NCBI GenBank assembly: GCA_964546815.1
Contig: CAZJLR010000013.1
Span: 1 to 64,000 of the forward strand
Origin: JAIEPM01 sp964546815
GTDB lineage: Bacteria; Cyanobacteriota; Vampirovibrionia; Obscuribacterales; Obscuribacteraceae
DNA length: 64,000 nucleotides
Reading direction: 5' to 3'
Shown here: positions 51,784 through 61,256 of the stretch, in pieces
How the letters are laid out: each line of letters begins with the position of its first letter
How positions within the stretch are numbered: position 1 is the stretch's first letter
Translations under genes and position numbers: made by a program
Notes under the pieces: generated by a model
Told to the model about the DNA's origin: nothing
The model's database searches: none
The model's input: only the letters and a program-made list of their open reading frames with translations

Positions 51784-52312
51784 GATTTTATCTCCGAGAA
51801 GAGAATGCATTTAACGCCAAACCTGGCGTCTACTTTTGTTCAAAAATTTGAATAATGTTCGCGAATTTTGGGGAAACGAACCCGCCGTTTCCAGAGGTGA
51901 TTAGTCTTTATTTGACTTTCGGGCGACTGGCCTCTCTCAACATTATATTCGCTTAATATAGCACCGAGTTGCAGTGATGTAAAGCGAAATAAGCAAGTAA
52001 ATCGTTTAGTTCATCTCGACTTTTGATGAATTCTGCCAGGAGTCAGCATTCATACTTCAATCATAAACGTTAACATACAAAATCGATCAGCAATCATATT
52101 GTAAAGCCGCATCTATGGCTGACTAAATGCTGCGACATCGCCCCGGCAATCCTGCGTTATTCAACAGTGTTTCGGGGTGATCAAGCACCTGTTTTTGCTA
52201 CTGAAGTTTTGGCACAGTAATAGTGTCAATGGATTTCTGGCGCGAAATACCTTGGCGGGCTTTGTGTTGGCAGATTATCAGCCTGGCGCTGCGAAATATA
52301 TGAGGTGTTTGA
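51784..52312. other. Long intergenic region, no gene seen
   Basis: About 500 bp between divergent genes. Contains AT-rich stretches with TATATT/TAATAT (51945-51960) and a TTGACT, but no well-spaced promoter pair. No RNA gene or repeat is recognised. Confidence 0.5.
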
Positions 52313-52741
52313 ATGGCTATTGAAGGAATGAACTTAGACCACAATCAAAAATCGACTCGCCTTGAAAATGATGGCAGTACGTCTGCAAATCATGCTCTGG
52401 CAGAACAGCTTGCCGCCGACTGCTGGTCTAGAAATTCGGCAGGCTGCAATGACAGCAATAAGATGTCTGTTGCAAGCAATGACTCAGATTGGATGCAACA
52501 AAGGGTTGAAAACAAACGCCAGGAAATGGCGCGTGAGTATGGTCTAGACCCTGCCAAAGCAAGCTTCGATGAAATAATTAAGGCCCGCGCCGAAAAAGGC
52601 ACAAAAGACAATGATGGGCGAGTCGAGCGCCTGCGCCGCGAAGAAGCAAGCACTTATCATCTAGACCCCGAAAAAGCCACCTGGGAGCAGATTGACATCG
52701 CCAGGGTGCAAGCTCGCAAAAAAGAGCTTGGCAAAGAATAA
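52313..52741 (+). CDS. Hypothetical protein with internal helix duplication
   Basis: 142 residues, very hydrophilic, no signal peptide. Two consecutive segments are related: RQEMAREYGLDPAKASFDEIIKARAEK and RREEASTYHLDPEKATWEQIDIARVQA (YxLDPxKAxxxxI...AR). A duplicated helical motif like this suggests a small binding repeat. GAGG stands seven bases before the ATG. Function unknown. Confidence 0.65.
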   Translation: MAIEGMNLDHNQKSTRLENDGSTSANHALAEQLAADCWSRNSAGCNDSNKMSVASNDSDWMQQRVENKRQEMAREYGLDPAKASFDEIIKARAEKGTKDNDGRVERLRREEASTYHLDPEKATWEQIDIARVQARKKELGKE

Positions 52742-52864
52742 GTCTATTCGTTTTACGCAAAGTCAAGAAGAATGGGCAGCGGACGCTAGATCCGCTGCTC
52801 TTGTGTGACAATTAGCTGCAGGCAGATAAGCCGCCCCCTGGTTGTTCACAAGAAGGATATTGAC

Positions 52865-54802
52865 GTGGCAGCGCAAGACACACAGAAAAAGCAAGATTCT
52901 TTTCTCACAGACTTCGATTTGCATTTGTTTTCCGAAGGCACGCATAGCCGTATTTACGAAAAATTTGGTGCACATCCAATTGAAGTTAATGGCGTCAAGG
53001 GGACGCATTTCGCCGTTTGGGCACCTAATGCCGAAAGCGTTGCGGTCATAGGTGACTTCAACAAATGGGACGCTTCCAAAAATCCGATGGAAGCAGCTGC
53101 CAATTCAGGCATCTGGTCATGCTTCATCCCCGGCATCGAGCCTGGCACGATCTACAAATATTATTTGAAGTCCAAGGTAAATGGCTACTCAGCAGAGAAA
53201 ACTGATCCATGCGGTTTTGCTTCAGAGCTGCGTCCAAAAACAGCTTCTGTTGTCTGGGATATAGAAAACTATAAATGGAACGACCAGAAATGGGTCGAGA
53301 AACGCGGCAAAGCTAACGCTTTGGACGCACCAATATCTATATATGAACTCCATTTGGGTTCGTGGATGCGAGTACCCGATGGCGACCGCGGACGCTGGCT
53401 CAGCTATACAGAGCTTGCAGAAACACTGATTCCTTATTTGAAAGAAATGGGTTTCACCCATGTTGAATTCATGCCTGTGGCAGAGCATCCTTTAGATGCG
53501 TCTTGGGGATATCAAAGCACCGGTTACTTCGCTGCCACCAGCCGTTATGGCACACCTGAAGAATTCATGGCTCTGGTTGATAAATTGCACCAGGCAGAAA
53601 TCGGCGTAATCTTAGATTGGGTACCGGCGCATTTCCCACGCGATGGTCATGGGCTGGGATTGTTTGACGGAACGCATCTTTATGCTCACGAAGACCCCCG
53701 TCAGGGCGAGCACAAAGAATGGGGAACCTATGTATTCAATTTTGGCCGCTATGAAGTTGCAAATTTCCTGATTTCAAACGCAATGTTCTGGTTCGACAAA
53801 TATCACATTGACGGTTTGCGTGTCGATGCAGTCGCATCAATGCTCTATCTGGACTATGCCAGAAAAGATGGTGAGTGGGTTCCAAACCGCCATGGCGGTC
53901 GTGAAAACATTGAAGCAATCGAGTTCTTGCGCCGACTCAATGAACGCATTTACGCTGACTATCCATACGCAATGATGATTGCAGAAGAGTCCACAGCCTG
54001 GCCAAGCGTCACAAGACCAACATATCTTGGTGGACTCGGATTCTTATTTAAGTGGGACATGGGCTGGATGAATGACACATTGAAATATATGGCTCAAGAT
54101 CCTGTGCACAGAAAATTCCATCACGACAAGCTGACATTCCGCGGTCTTTATAGTTCAACTGAAAATTTCATGCTTCCTCTGTCGCACGATGAAGTTGTGC
54201 ATGGAAAAGCTTCATTGCTGTCGAAAATGCCTGGTGACGCCTGGCAGAAATTCGCCAACTTGCGCCTTTTGCTTGGCTCACAATTTATGCAGCCCGGCAA
54301 AAAGCTTTTGTTTATGGGCGGTGAATTTGGTCAGTGGATTGAATGGGATTTTGACAAGAGTCTTGATTGGCACTTGCTCGATTATCCTACTCATCGTGGT
54401 ATCAGTAATTGGGTGCGCGATCTCAACCATCTGATGCGCCGCGAAGCAGCCTTGCATGAACTAGATTGCAAGAGCAGCGGCTTTGAATGGGTCGATTGCC
54501 AGGACAATGAGCAAAGCATTCTTTGCTATTTGCGTAAAGGTACAAAAGAAAGCGACACGATTTTGGTTGCTGCTAACTTTACCCCAGTTCCACGCGACGC
54601 ATATAGAGTCGGTGTTCCAAAACCAGGTTATTGGCAAGAAATTCTCAACAGCGATGCCACTGAATATGGTGGCAGCGGCGTAGGCAACTTCGGTGGCGTT
54701 TGGGCCGACGATTGGTCTAAGCATGGACACTATCACTCTGTGTCGCTAAATCTTCCACCACTGGCTATGGTAGTTTTTAAGCTTGCCAAGTCTGAAGAGT
54801 AG
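52865..54802 (+). CDS. glgB: 1,4-alpha-glucan branching enzyme
   Basis: 645 residues from GTG 52865 (AAGGA seven bases upstream); the longer frame from 52805 has no SD. It begins with a CBM48 domain (GTHFAVWAPNAESVAVIGDFNKW). The GH13 barrel follows, with YELHLGSW, RVDAVASMLYLDY (nucleophile D321), MIAEEST (acid E374) and LSHDEVVHG (D442). It forms alpha-1,6 branches in glycogen. glgA/glgC are not near. Glycogen storage fits the suspected lineage. Confidence 0.96.
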   Translation: MAAQDTQKKQDSFLTDFDLHLFSEGTHSRIYEKFGAHPIEVNGVKGTHFAVWAPNAESVAVIGDFNKWDASKNPMEAAANSGIWSCFIPGIEPGTIYKYYLKSKVNGYSAEKTDPCGFASELRPKTASVVWDIENYKWNDQKWVEKRGKANALDAPISIYELHLGSWMRVPDGDRGRWLSYTELAETLIPYLKEMGFTHVEFMPVAEHPLDASWGYQSTGYFAATSRYGTPEEFMALVDKLHQAEIGVILDWVPAHFPRDGHGLGLFDGTHLYAHEDPRQGEHKEWGTYVFNFGRYEVANFLISNAMFWFDKYHIDGLRVDAVASMLYLDYARKDGEWVPNRHGGRENIEAIEFLRRLNERIYADYPYAMMIAEESTAWPSVTRPTYLGGLGFLFKWDMGWMNDTLKYMAQDPVHRKFHHDKLTFRGLYSSTENFMLPLSHDEVVHGKASLLSKMPGDAWQKFANLRLLLGSQFMQPGKKLLFMGGEFGQWIEWDFDKSLDWHLLDYPTHRGISNWVRDLNHLMRREAALHELDCKSSGFEWVDCQDNEQSILCYLRKGTKESDTILVAANFTPVPRDAYRVGVPKPGYWQEILNSDATEYGGSGVGNFGGVWADDWSKHGHYHSVSLNLPPLAMVVFKLAKSEE

Positions 54803-55067
54803 GTCCATACGCCGTTCGCTAGCTCCTGCTTAGCAATAAGCTTGAGCCGGCGGCGTTAGAGCAATAATTTAGCGGCTTCCAGTAAGTTCGTTATAGCGCC
54901 GTGCTGGTTTCAAAAGATCCTGATGGCTCTGTCAAGGAGAACTTTCTTGCCTCGAATTTGGCCGAATTGCAGCTTTTATTCGAGGATTCTCCATAATTGT
55001 ATTAAACTGATCTATGTTGACGTCCCAAATTCAGCTTTCTGCATTGGGCTAGCGGAGTCTGTCTATT

Positions 55068-55997
55068 ATGGAAAACAATGGTTCGACTGAAGCCACGGCT
55101 GACAAAAAAATCAGACGGGCTCTAGTTATGCCGGGCGGCGGCGGACGCGGCGCTTATCAGGTGGGTGTGGCAAAAGCCTTGTTTGAATCAGGCTTGAAAT
55201 TCGACTACGCTTTCGGCACCTCAATTGGCGCTCTCAACGCCACATTCCTGGCTCAAGGCGAAATCAAAAAACTCGAAGACATCTGGTGCAATATGCGCAA
55301 CTGGGATGTTTTCAAATTGCCAAACCCAACACAGTTGGGACGCATGGTTCTTGGCCGAAAATTGGGCATGCTCGACACTTCACCATTGGAAGATATACTT
55401 CGCCGCAATGCCGACCTGCGACTCGTAAAACAGTCTGAAATGAAAGTTCGCGTAGTCACAACTGATTTATGCAGTTTAGAAACACGATTGATTTCTCTGG
55501 AAGATGTTTCAACCACCAACGAGCTCATCGACGTTTTAATGGCTACATCAGCAGTGCCGATTGCCTTCCCACCAAGACACATGCAAGGCGGTGGACTTTG
55601 GGTCGATGGCGGTCTTGTAAAAAACACTCCATTGAGAGCCGCTATAGATCACGGCGTTGACGAAATCTATATGGTTCTTTTACACCCAGAAACAGTAAAC
55701 GTCTGTCCTTCTAACATGTGGCAGTTGATTGCCCGCTGTCTCGACGTTGTTCTAGACGCTTCCGCGCGCAAAGAGCTTGAACTTGCCCAGCTATATAATA
55801 GATTGATTGCAGAAGGTGCTTCTGAAGCTGCCGGAATGAAATCTGTACGTTTAGAAGTCATTCAACCCGCCGGACCGGTAGACGTCAATTTGCTTGAAAT
55901 CGACCCCGATCGTTCTCGCTTGCTCATAAGACAAGGTTATGATGATGCGCGATTGCATCTTTCACAAGCAAATAAAACGGTCACGTTTAAGGCTTAA
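55068..55997 (+). CDS. Patatin-like phospholipase
   Basis: 309 residues. An oxyanion GGGGRGAYQVG, nucleophile GTSIGALNA (GxSxG) and catalytic Asp in WVDGGLVKNTP complete the Ser-Asp dyad. Likely a cytoplasmic or membrane-associated lipid acyl hydrolase (RssA-type); substrate unknown. GGAG precedes the ATG by 14 bases. No membrane anchor is seen. A short hairpin (AAGGC/GCCTT) covers the stop codon. Confidence 0.92.
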   Translation: MENNGSTEATADKKIRRALVMPGGGGRGAYQVGVAKALFESGLKFDYAFGTSIGALNATFLAQGEIKKLEDIWCNMRNWDVFKLPNPTQLGRMVLGRKLGMLDTSPLEDILRRNADLRLVKQSEMKVRVVTTDLCSLETRLISLEDVSTTNELIDVLMATSAVPIAFPPRHMQGGGLWVDGGLVKNTPLRAAIDHGVDEIYMVLLHPETVNVCPSNMWQLIARCLDVVLDASARKELELAQLYNRLIAEGASEAAGMKSVRLEVIQPAGPVDVNLLEIDPDRSRLLIRQGYDDARLHLSQANKTVTFKA

Positions 55998-56517
55998 GCC
56001 TTTAGCTTATGCCTGATGCGCGCATCCCCGTAAGGGTCTTGACGCGTCGCATTCGCTAAACGACCTGTTCATCAGCTTTTCACTGGCGCTTGACTCTCTC
56101 TCGTGCAATGTGATCGGAAACTAATTTTGCAAACCGATTTGATCAATAGCGGAAATCCTCTTTTGCATACTGAACATAATCGACTCAATTTTTGTACTCA
56201 ATATTTCAATTTAGAGCTAATGCACTTTTACTTTCAGAGCCGATTCCTTTCGCTTGATGAGTGGCACTAGCTGCTCGTTTCGCCGCCTGCTATCTCGAAA
56301 AACTTTCCTGGATCCAGCGGCGAAAGATCTATCTGATGCTACTAAGAATCTCTCGTCTCATATGGTATTACTGGCGGTGTGACAACCTTTTGAGATTGTG
56401 CATGCCCGATTAGAGGTGTTTTACTTGAGTGGCGTAAATACCGCATTGTGAATGTGTTCTTACACATTTACCGTTGCTTTTACTGGCTAATCGGGGTGGG
56501 TCGGTAGGAGTAATATC
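55998..56517. other. Intergenic region with structured leader
   Basis: About 520 bp with no gene. The last 110 bp upstream of the proline-repeat gene form a possible leader: CCCGATTAG (56405-56413) pairs with CTAATCGGG (56487-56495), and AATGTGT/ACACATT (56451-56457, 56462-56468) make an inner hairpin. The SD (GGAG) follows this structure. Confidence 0.45.
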
Positions 56518-58731
56518 ATGGAAAAAGACATTGCAAAAGATGTCGATAAATCGTCGCCAAAATTTGCTGAGAACGACAAGACAAACCCCACACCTTTCCA
56601 AAAGGAATTGTTTGGTACAAAGACCGAACGCACTGACAATCAAAACGAGAATCTAGTGCAGCAATTCGAACCGCACGGTCGCCCAGGTGGTGGTGGTCCG
56701 GCTCCAAGACCCGAGCCTCCGCGTCCCCAACCGAGACCCGAGCCTCCGCGTCCGCAACCAAGACCAGAGCCTCCGCGTCCACAACCAAGACCCGAGCCTC
56801 CACATCCACAACCAAGACCAGAGCCTCCGCGTCCGCAGCCGCGGCCAGAGCCACCGCATCCGCAACCGCGGCCAGAGCCACCGCATCCGCAGCCTCCAAG
56901 ACCGGAGCCACCGCGTCCGCAGCCTCCTCGGCCGGAGCCACCGCATCCGCAGCCACCAAGACCGGAGCCGCCACATCCGCAGCCTCCGAAACCGGAGCCA
57001 CCGCATCCGCAACCACCAAGACCGGAGCCACCGCATCCGCAACCACCAAGACCGGAGCCACCGCATCCGCAACCGCCGAAACCGGAGCCACCGCATCCGC
57101 AGCCTCCAAGACCGGAGCCGCCGCATCCGCAACCGCCGAGGCCGGAGCCACCGCATCCGCAACCACCAAGACCGGAGCCGCCGCATCCGCAGCCACCAAG
57201 GCCGGAGCCACCGCATCCGCAGCCACCAAGGCCGGAGCCGCCGCATCCGCAGCCACCAAGGCCGGAGCCGCCGCATCCGCAGCCACCAAGGCCGGAGCCA
57301 CCGCATCCGCATCCGCCTAAACCACCGAGGCCGGAACCTCCGCGTCCACAACCACATCCTCCTCGTCCAGAACCGGGACCAGGACCACATCCTCCGCGGC
57401 CAGAACCAGGTCCCGGACCGCATCCTCCACGTCCAGAACCAGGTCCCGGACCACATCCTCCGCGTCCAGAACCAGGTCCCGGACCGCATCCGCCGCGACC
57501 GGAACCTCCCAGACCGGAGCCTCCTCGTGAGCATCCGCACCCACCGGTTCCTACAGGTCACCATCCTTATCATGATGGCGATTTTTACAGACCACATGGC
57601 GAACACTGGGGCTGGCAAGATCGAGATCGTTTCCAGCGTGGTTGGGACCCATGGTTCTTCCAACAAAGTCCAAACTATGACCGTTGGAATGGCACAATAA
57701 ATGCCGAATCTCGCCAGATTGCAAGACTAATTGAGTCTGGCAATACGGCAGCTGCAATGGTCTTGTTAAATGCCGAGTTGTACGACTTGAGATATGATCG
57801 CTACGCTCAAAATGAACTTTTGAGAGAAGTTGCAGATCGCGTCAGAAGAGACCAGAGTGGCGCTTATCTAAATTTAGATAGGTGGAATCCAAACAACGGC
57901 TCGTGGGACACCGTTGAGGTTGTGCCACCACCGCCGCCACCGCAACCTCTTCCACCACCCGATCAGCCGCCGCCTCCGGCGCCGGTTCCAGACCAGCCCA
58001 TTCCGGTTCCGAAGTATGACGAAGACCCGTGGATGCAGCTTGAAGGAACAGTGATTTCATCACTGATGGATGCTGGCGATCCAAATGCAGCTGCAAAACG
58101 ACTGCGTTCTGATTTATACTCGCTTCGCGGGAATCTGGATGCTCAAAACGTTCTCTTGTCTATCATAGATAATGCAGATCGCAAGGGAGCCGGAACAGAC
58201 CTCAAGCTTGGTGATTGGGACCCTAATACAGGTACTTACAGCAGCATCGAAGTATTGCCGGCTCTTACAGACCCAGGCGACGGCACGCAGATCAGCACTT
58301 ACGCTGCACCTGACGCAGCACAACCTGATGATGTAATCGACACGACAAAATCCAATACTGATACAGATCCGTTTCAGCATCAGGAAATTGCTGTGATTGC
58401 TGCATTCTTAGACACCGGTGATACTCAAGCCGCAGCTACAAGGTTGGCAACTTGCTTGCAAGCGTTGAAGGGCGACATGGAAGCTCAAAACCAGGTTTTG
58501 AGTCAAGTGTCAGCCAGTCGTCAGGATGATTCTGCCTCACAGCTCAAGCTAGGTGATTGGGATGCAGAAAAGGGTACATACAGCAGCATTGAAGTCTTGC
58601 CTGCTGGAAGCGACCCGGGCACTGGTATTTCAATTCACACCTATCCGGGTGATGAGGTCAAACCAGATCCATCAAAGAAGCCTGATGGGGGTACACAAAA
58701 TGATCCTGATAAACAAAATAATCAGAACTAG
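56518..58731 (+). CDS. Proline-rich repeat protein with triplicated C-terminal domain
   Basis: 737 residues without signal peptide or membrane helix. Residues 60-340 are almost entirely Pro/Glu/Arg/His/Gln repeats: 9-residue units, then about 14 perfect-length 10-residue units (PPHPQPPRPE), then 11-residue units rich in PGPGP. Residues 391-470, 503-581 and 616-695 are three copies of one domain (LxxALxxGDTxAAAxxLxxxLxxL...LxLGDWDPxxGTYSSIEVLP). The GGAG SD is nine bases from ATG. It may be a rigid extended spacer joining a helical head to three ligand-binding domains. Function unknown. Confidence 0.8.
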   Translation: MEKDIAKDVDKSSPKFAENDKTNPTPFQKELFGTKTERTDNQNENLVQQFEPHGRPGGGGPAPRPEPPRPQPRPEPPRPQPRPEPPRPQPRPEPPHPQPRPEPPRPQPRPEPPHPQPRPEPPHPQPPRPEPPRPQPPRPEPPHPQPPRPEPPHPQPPKPEPPHPQPPRPEPPHPQPPRPEPPHPQPPKPEPPHPQPPRPEPPHPQPPRPEPPHPQPPRPEPPHPQPPRPEPPHPQPPRPEPPHPQPPRPEPPHPQPPRPEPPHPHPPKPPRPEPPRPQPHPPRPEPGPGPHPPRPEPGPGPHPPRPEPGPGPHPPRPEPGPGPHPPRPEPPRPEPPREHPHPPVPTGHHPYHDGDFYRPHGEHWGWQDRDRFQRGWDPWFFQQSPNYDRWNGTINAESRQIARLIESGNTAAAMVLLNAELYDLRYDRYAQNELLREVADRVRRDQSGAYLNLDRWNPNNGSWDTVEVVPPPPPPQPLPPPDQPPPPAPVPDQPIPVPKYDEDPWMQLEGTVISSLMDAGDPNAAAKRLRSDLYSLRGNLDAQNVLLSIIDNADRKGAGTDLKLGDWDPNTGTYSSIEVLPALTDPGDGTQISTYAAPDAAQPDDVIDTTKSNTDTDPFQHQEIAVIAAFLDTGDTQAAATRLATCLQALKGDMEAQNQVLSQVSASRQDDSASQLKLGDWDAEKGTYSSIEVLPAGSDPGTGISIHTYPGDEVKPDPSKKPDGGTQNDPDKQNNQN
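56701..57510 (+). repeat. Coding proline-repeat array, 27/30/33-bp units
   Basis: DNA units of 27 bp, then 30 bp (about 14 copies, 56872-57303), then 33 bp (57355-57495). Synonymous variation between units shows an old array kept in frame. Array length probably differs between strains. Confidence 0.9.
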
Positions 58732-58756
58732 ATCATCCTGATTGCTCTGTAAATCT

Positions 58757-58789
58757 CAAAAGGTGAATGCAATAAGCATTCACCTTTTG
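58757..58789 (+). terminator. Strong terminator after proline-repeat gene
   Basis: CAAAAGGTGAATGC (58757-58770) pairs with GCATTCACCTTTTG (58776-58789), a perfect 14-bp stem with a 5-nt loop. T-rich sequence follows. Confidence 0.85.
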
Positions 58790-58807
58790 CTTTGAATGCT
58801 TGGGAGG

Positions 58808-58841
58808 CAAAACAAAAGAGGCACCACGCTTAGTGGCGCCC
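58808..58841 (-). terminator. Terminator of glycine-zipper gene
   Basis: On the minus strand GGCGCCAC pairs with GTGGTGCC (one G-U) around UAAGC, and UCUUUUGUUUU follows: a good rho-independent signal. Confidence 0.8.
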
Positions 58842-58871
58842 CTTCATTTACACGACGATCATCAAATGCTT

Positions 58872-60023
58872 TTATTTTAGAAGTCCTTTGACCCAATTAT
58901 AAGCCTGGCGTGCTTTCACATCGCCAACTTCTATCGCGGTGCCAACCAGTCCGCCTGCGATTGGTCCACCGGTTGCATATCCAATTCCACGTTCGATTTT
59001 TGATGTGGTGGGATTGTCTTTTCTGTGTTGTTCAATTTCGCTGGCAGTTTGGGCTGCTACCTTGGTAGCTATTGCAGCACCTTCGGCTGCTGCTTTTCCT
59101 GCTCCTACGCCGACTGCAGCTTCAACTGCGGCTTTTGCTGCGCCAGGTACTGGACCCATTTCAATTAGAGAATGAGCAGTTGGGTCGACCACCTTTTTGA
59201 CAAGGTCTGCTTGCTTTTTGATTTCGCAGCATGTGTTTTTCATGACTTTGTCGCATAGCTTTTCTTCGCATTTTGGTTTGAGCATGTCGCGAATCATTGC
59301 TCCGGCAACCAATCCTGTTGCGCCGCCGAGAACGGCTTCTGCACCAGCTTCGATTGGGCGTGTACGCATATGGTCCATGACTGCTTTGCCGACATCTTTC
59401 AATGTTTCAATTGCGCCGACTGGTTTTACTGCGCAGCACGGCTTGCACATTTCGGCTGCACATCTTGCTGCTGCACCAGTAACGGCACCCATAGCTGCAA
59501 GGGCAACTGTTCTTGTTGCATCACCGGTAGTGGCGCCGACGAGTGCTCCGACTGCTGCTCCAATCGCAGCATCTTTTCCAACTTTTTGAACTTCTTTAGT
59601 TGCACATTCGACTGCGCAGGCTGCACCGGCTACGGCTCCAGCGATGGCCGCTTTTCCAATGTCAGATGTGGCTGCTGTTTCTGCTACCTTAACTGCGGCT
59701 GCACCTGCAACACCGCCTGCGATTGCAGCTGTTGCTCCTGGGTGCTTGATTGCTTGATCTGCTATTACTGCACCGGCTCCGCCGAGTCCAAGCATAACAG
59801 CGCCTCTGGCGATTGTATCTGAGCTGCCTTTATCCAGGTGAATTCCGAGTGCTGTCGCGCCTCCCGAAACTGCTCGCGATCCAAAATCTTCAGCCTTTTG
59901 GAGGGCGCCTGCGGCGCTTCTGCCCGCAGATTCTACAATTGAAAGAAAGCTCATTCCATTGTCGTTATTGCAGCAATCTGCTTTGGCTGCGTCTTTTGTT
60001 TCGTGGACTACTTCATTAACCAT
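58872..60023 (-). CDS. Glycine/alanine zipper hydrophobic protein
   Basis: 383 residues from ATG 60023, where AGGAGAA lies upstream; the frame to 60071 is not needed. It is dominated by Gly/Ala-rich small-residue helices with GxxxG spacing (AAIAGGVAGAAAVKVAE, AAIGAAVGALVGATTGDATRT). Scattered Cys pairs (CCNND, CKPCC, CCEIKK) may bind metal or form disulfides. Probably inserts into or bundles at membranes. No signal peptide is evident. Terminator follows directly. Family not recognised. Confidence 0.7.
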   Translation of the reverse strand: MVNEVVHETKDAAKADCCNNDNGMSFLSIVESAGRSAAGALQKAEDFGSRAVSGGATALGIHLDKGSSDTIARGAVMLGLGGAGAVIADQAIKHPGATAAIAGGVAGAAAVKVAETAATSDIGKAAIAGAVAGAACAVECATKEVQKVGKDAAIGAAVGALVGATTGDATRTVALAAMGAVTGAAARCAAEMCKPCCAVKPVGAIETLKDVGKAVMDHMRTRPIEAGAEAVLGGATGLVAGAMIRDMLKPKCEEKLCDKVMKNTCCEIKKQADLVKKVVDPTAHSLIEMGPVPGAAKAAVEAAVGVGAGKAAAEGAAIATKVAAQTASEIEQHRKDNPTTSKIERGIGYATGGPIAGGLVGTAIEVGDVKARQAYNWVKGLLK

Positions 60024-60276
60024 ACAAACGATTCTCCTGGTATCACACTTCCCGCGTGTCCATCCCAACAACCTGCGATTGTTACCAAACCTGTCCCTTG
60101 TCTGAGTCTATACGCGCCCTTGAAATTCTTGACATCGAGATTAGAGATTTCTCGAATTTATTTTTGGCTTATTGGGGCGCAAGGGTTTTGGGACTTTTGG
60201 GCACTGAACTGGAGGTCCGTGCTTGCCAACCCCATCTATCTATATGCAATTCGATTCTCAAAATTTCTAGCAATAA

Positions 60277-61224
60277 CTATTTCAGTTCTTGATTCAACAA
60301 ATTTGCCAGTCTTTCACCGGCAAGTTCGACTCGCTCTTTTGCTGTGCCAACAGCGCTTTCTTCATAGCTGTTTGTCATTTCAAATGGTCCATTGCCCCAT
60401 TTGATTGGCGCAACATAGACTTTCTTTTGGCTTAACTGAAAACTCTCTTTTGCCCAGGTTTTCTCATTGCCTTTGGCTGCCATAGATGCTTTTGCCGGTT
60501 TTAAGCTGTCTGCAAATTTCATTACACTTTCAGCACCGCCTGTGCCAAGTGCTCCGTCCCAAAAACCATGCAGTTTATAATTCAGGCCTTTGTAATTGAG
60601 AAGAACATCATTGCCACCATTGTCGCCATATGGAAAGTATTTGCTCACACGAGTAGCGCAGTGCATAGGCTGGTGTACATCGCCTACCATGTGCATGAGC
60701 CAGGTTAGGTCGTATGATTTCAATTCGTCTGGCGCGTTTGATGCAATTACTTTTCTAAAAGCAGCTATTTGAGTTAAAGCATTTGGATTTGGAATCGCAG
60801 GCAGTTTGCTTTTGTCCACAGCAAAAGGCTGATCATAAAAATGCCAGTACTTGTGCATTTGCATGTCCGAATAACCACTGTTTTGTGTGGCGCCCGGTCC
60901 TACAGGTCTGTTGCCGTCCGAGTCTCCATCTGAAATATATTTTGCATCTCTTTTGATAAGGTCTGGCCAGGTTGCTGCAAACATGAATATCTCAGCATTG
61001 CGTTCGTCGTCGCTGATGTTTTGTCCTAGCTGGCTTTTCCATTGAGCGTAATAAGGATTGAGTTTGAGTAAGGCATCTACTCGTGATTTCGTTTGTGGGT
61101 TGAGGTGTTTGTATGCCACGTATGCCACAGTCATATGGCCAAAATCATTCCAGGCATTTGCTTTGATATAGCCCGCCTGGGCAATGAGAATTATTAGTGA
61201 TGCAAGTGCTGTTTTAATTCTCAT
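60277..61224 (-). CDS. S1/P1-type nuclease
   Basis: 315 residues from ATG 61224 (GAGAAGG upstream); the longer frame is artefactual. A signal peptide (ALASLIILIAQAG...KANA) is followed by WNDFGHMTVAYVA. The mature N-terminus would therefore be Trp, which in S1/P1 nucleases coordinates zinc. Further ligands are in HKYWHF (about residue 125), and LTWLMHMVGDVHQPMHC supplies H/D/H. A zinc-dependent single-strand nuclease acting outside the cytoplasm is likely. It overlaps no neighbour; the flavin reductase gene starts 32 bp before it. Confidence 0.85.
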   Translation of the reverse strand: MRIKTALASLIILIAQAGYIKANAWNDFGHMTVAYVAYKHLNPQTKSRVDALLKLNPYYAQWKSQLGQNISDDERNAEIFMFAATWPDLIKRDAKYISDGDSDGNRPVGPGATQNSGYSDMQMHKYWHFYDQPFAVDKSKLPAIPNPNALTQIAAFRKVIASNAPDELKSYDLTWLMHMVGDVHQPMHCATRVSKYFPYGDNGGNDVLLNYKGLNYKLHGFWDGALGTGGAESVMKFADSLKPAKASMAAKGNEKTWAKESFQLSQKKVYVAPIKWGNGPFEMTNSYEESAVGTAKERVELAGERLANLLNQELK

Positions 61225-61256
61225 TGCCTTCTCTTTGTTGTGGCTGGGATTTTTAT

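Noticed and set aside
56516..57700. Long alternative frames on both strands in the proline repeat
   Set aside because: Periodicity of the repeat keeps all frames open. Only the plus frame continues into structured C-terminal domains and has a good SD.
59370..60404. Plus-strand Cys-rich and hydrophobic frames opposite the glycine-zipper gene and beyond
   Set aside because: Shadows of Gly/Ala codons on the minus strand, no SD.
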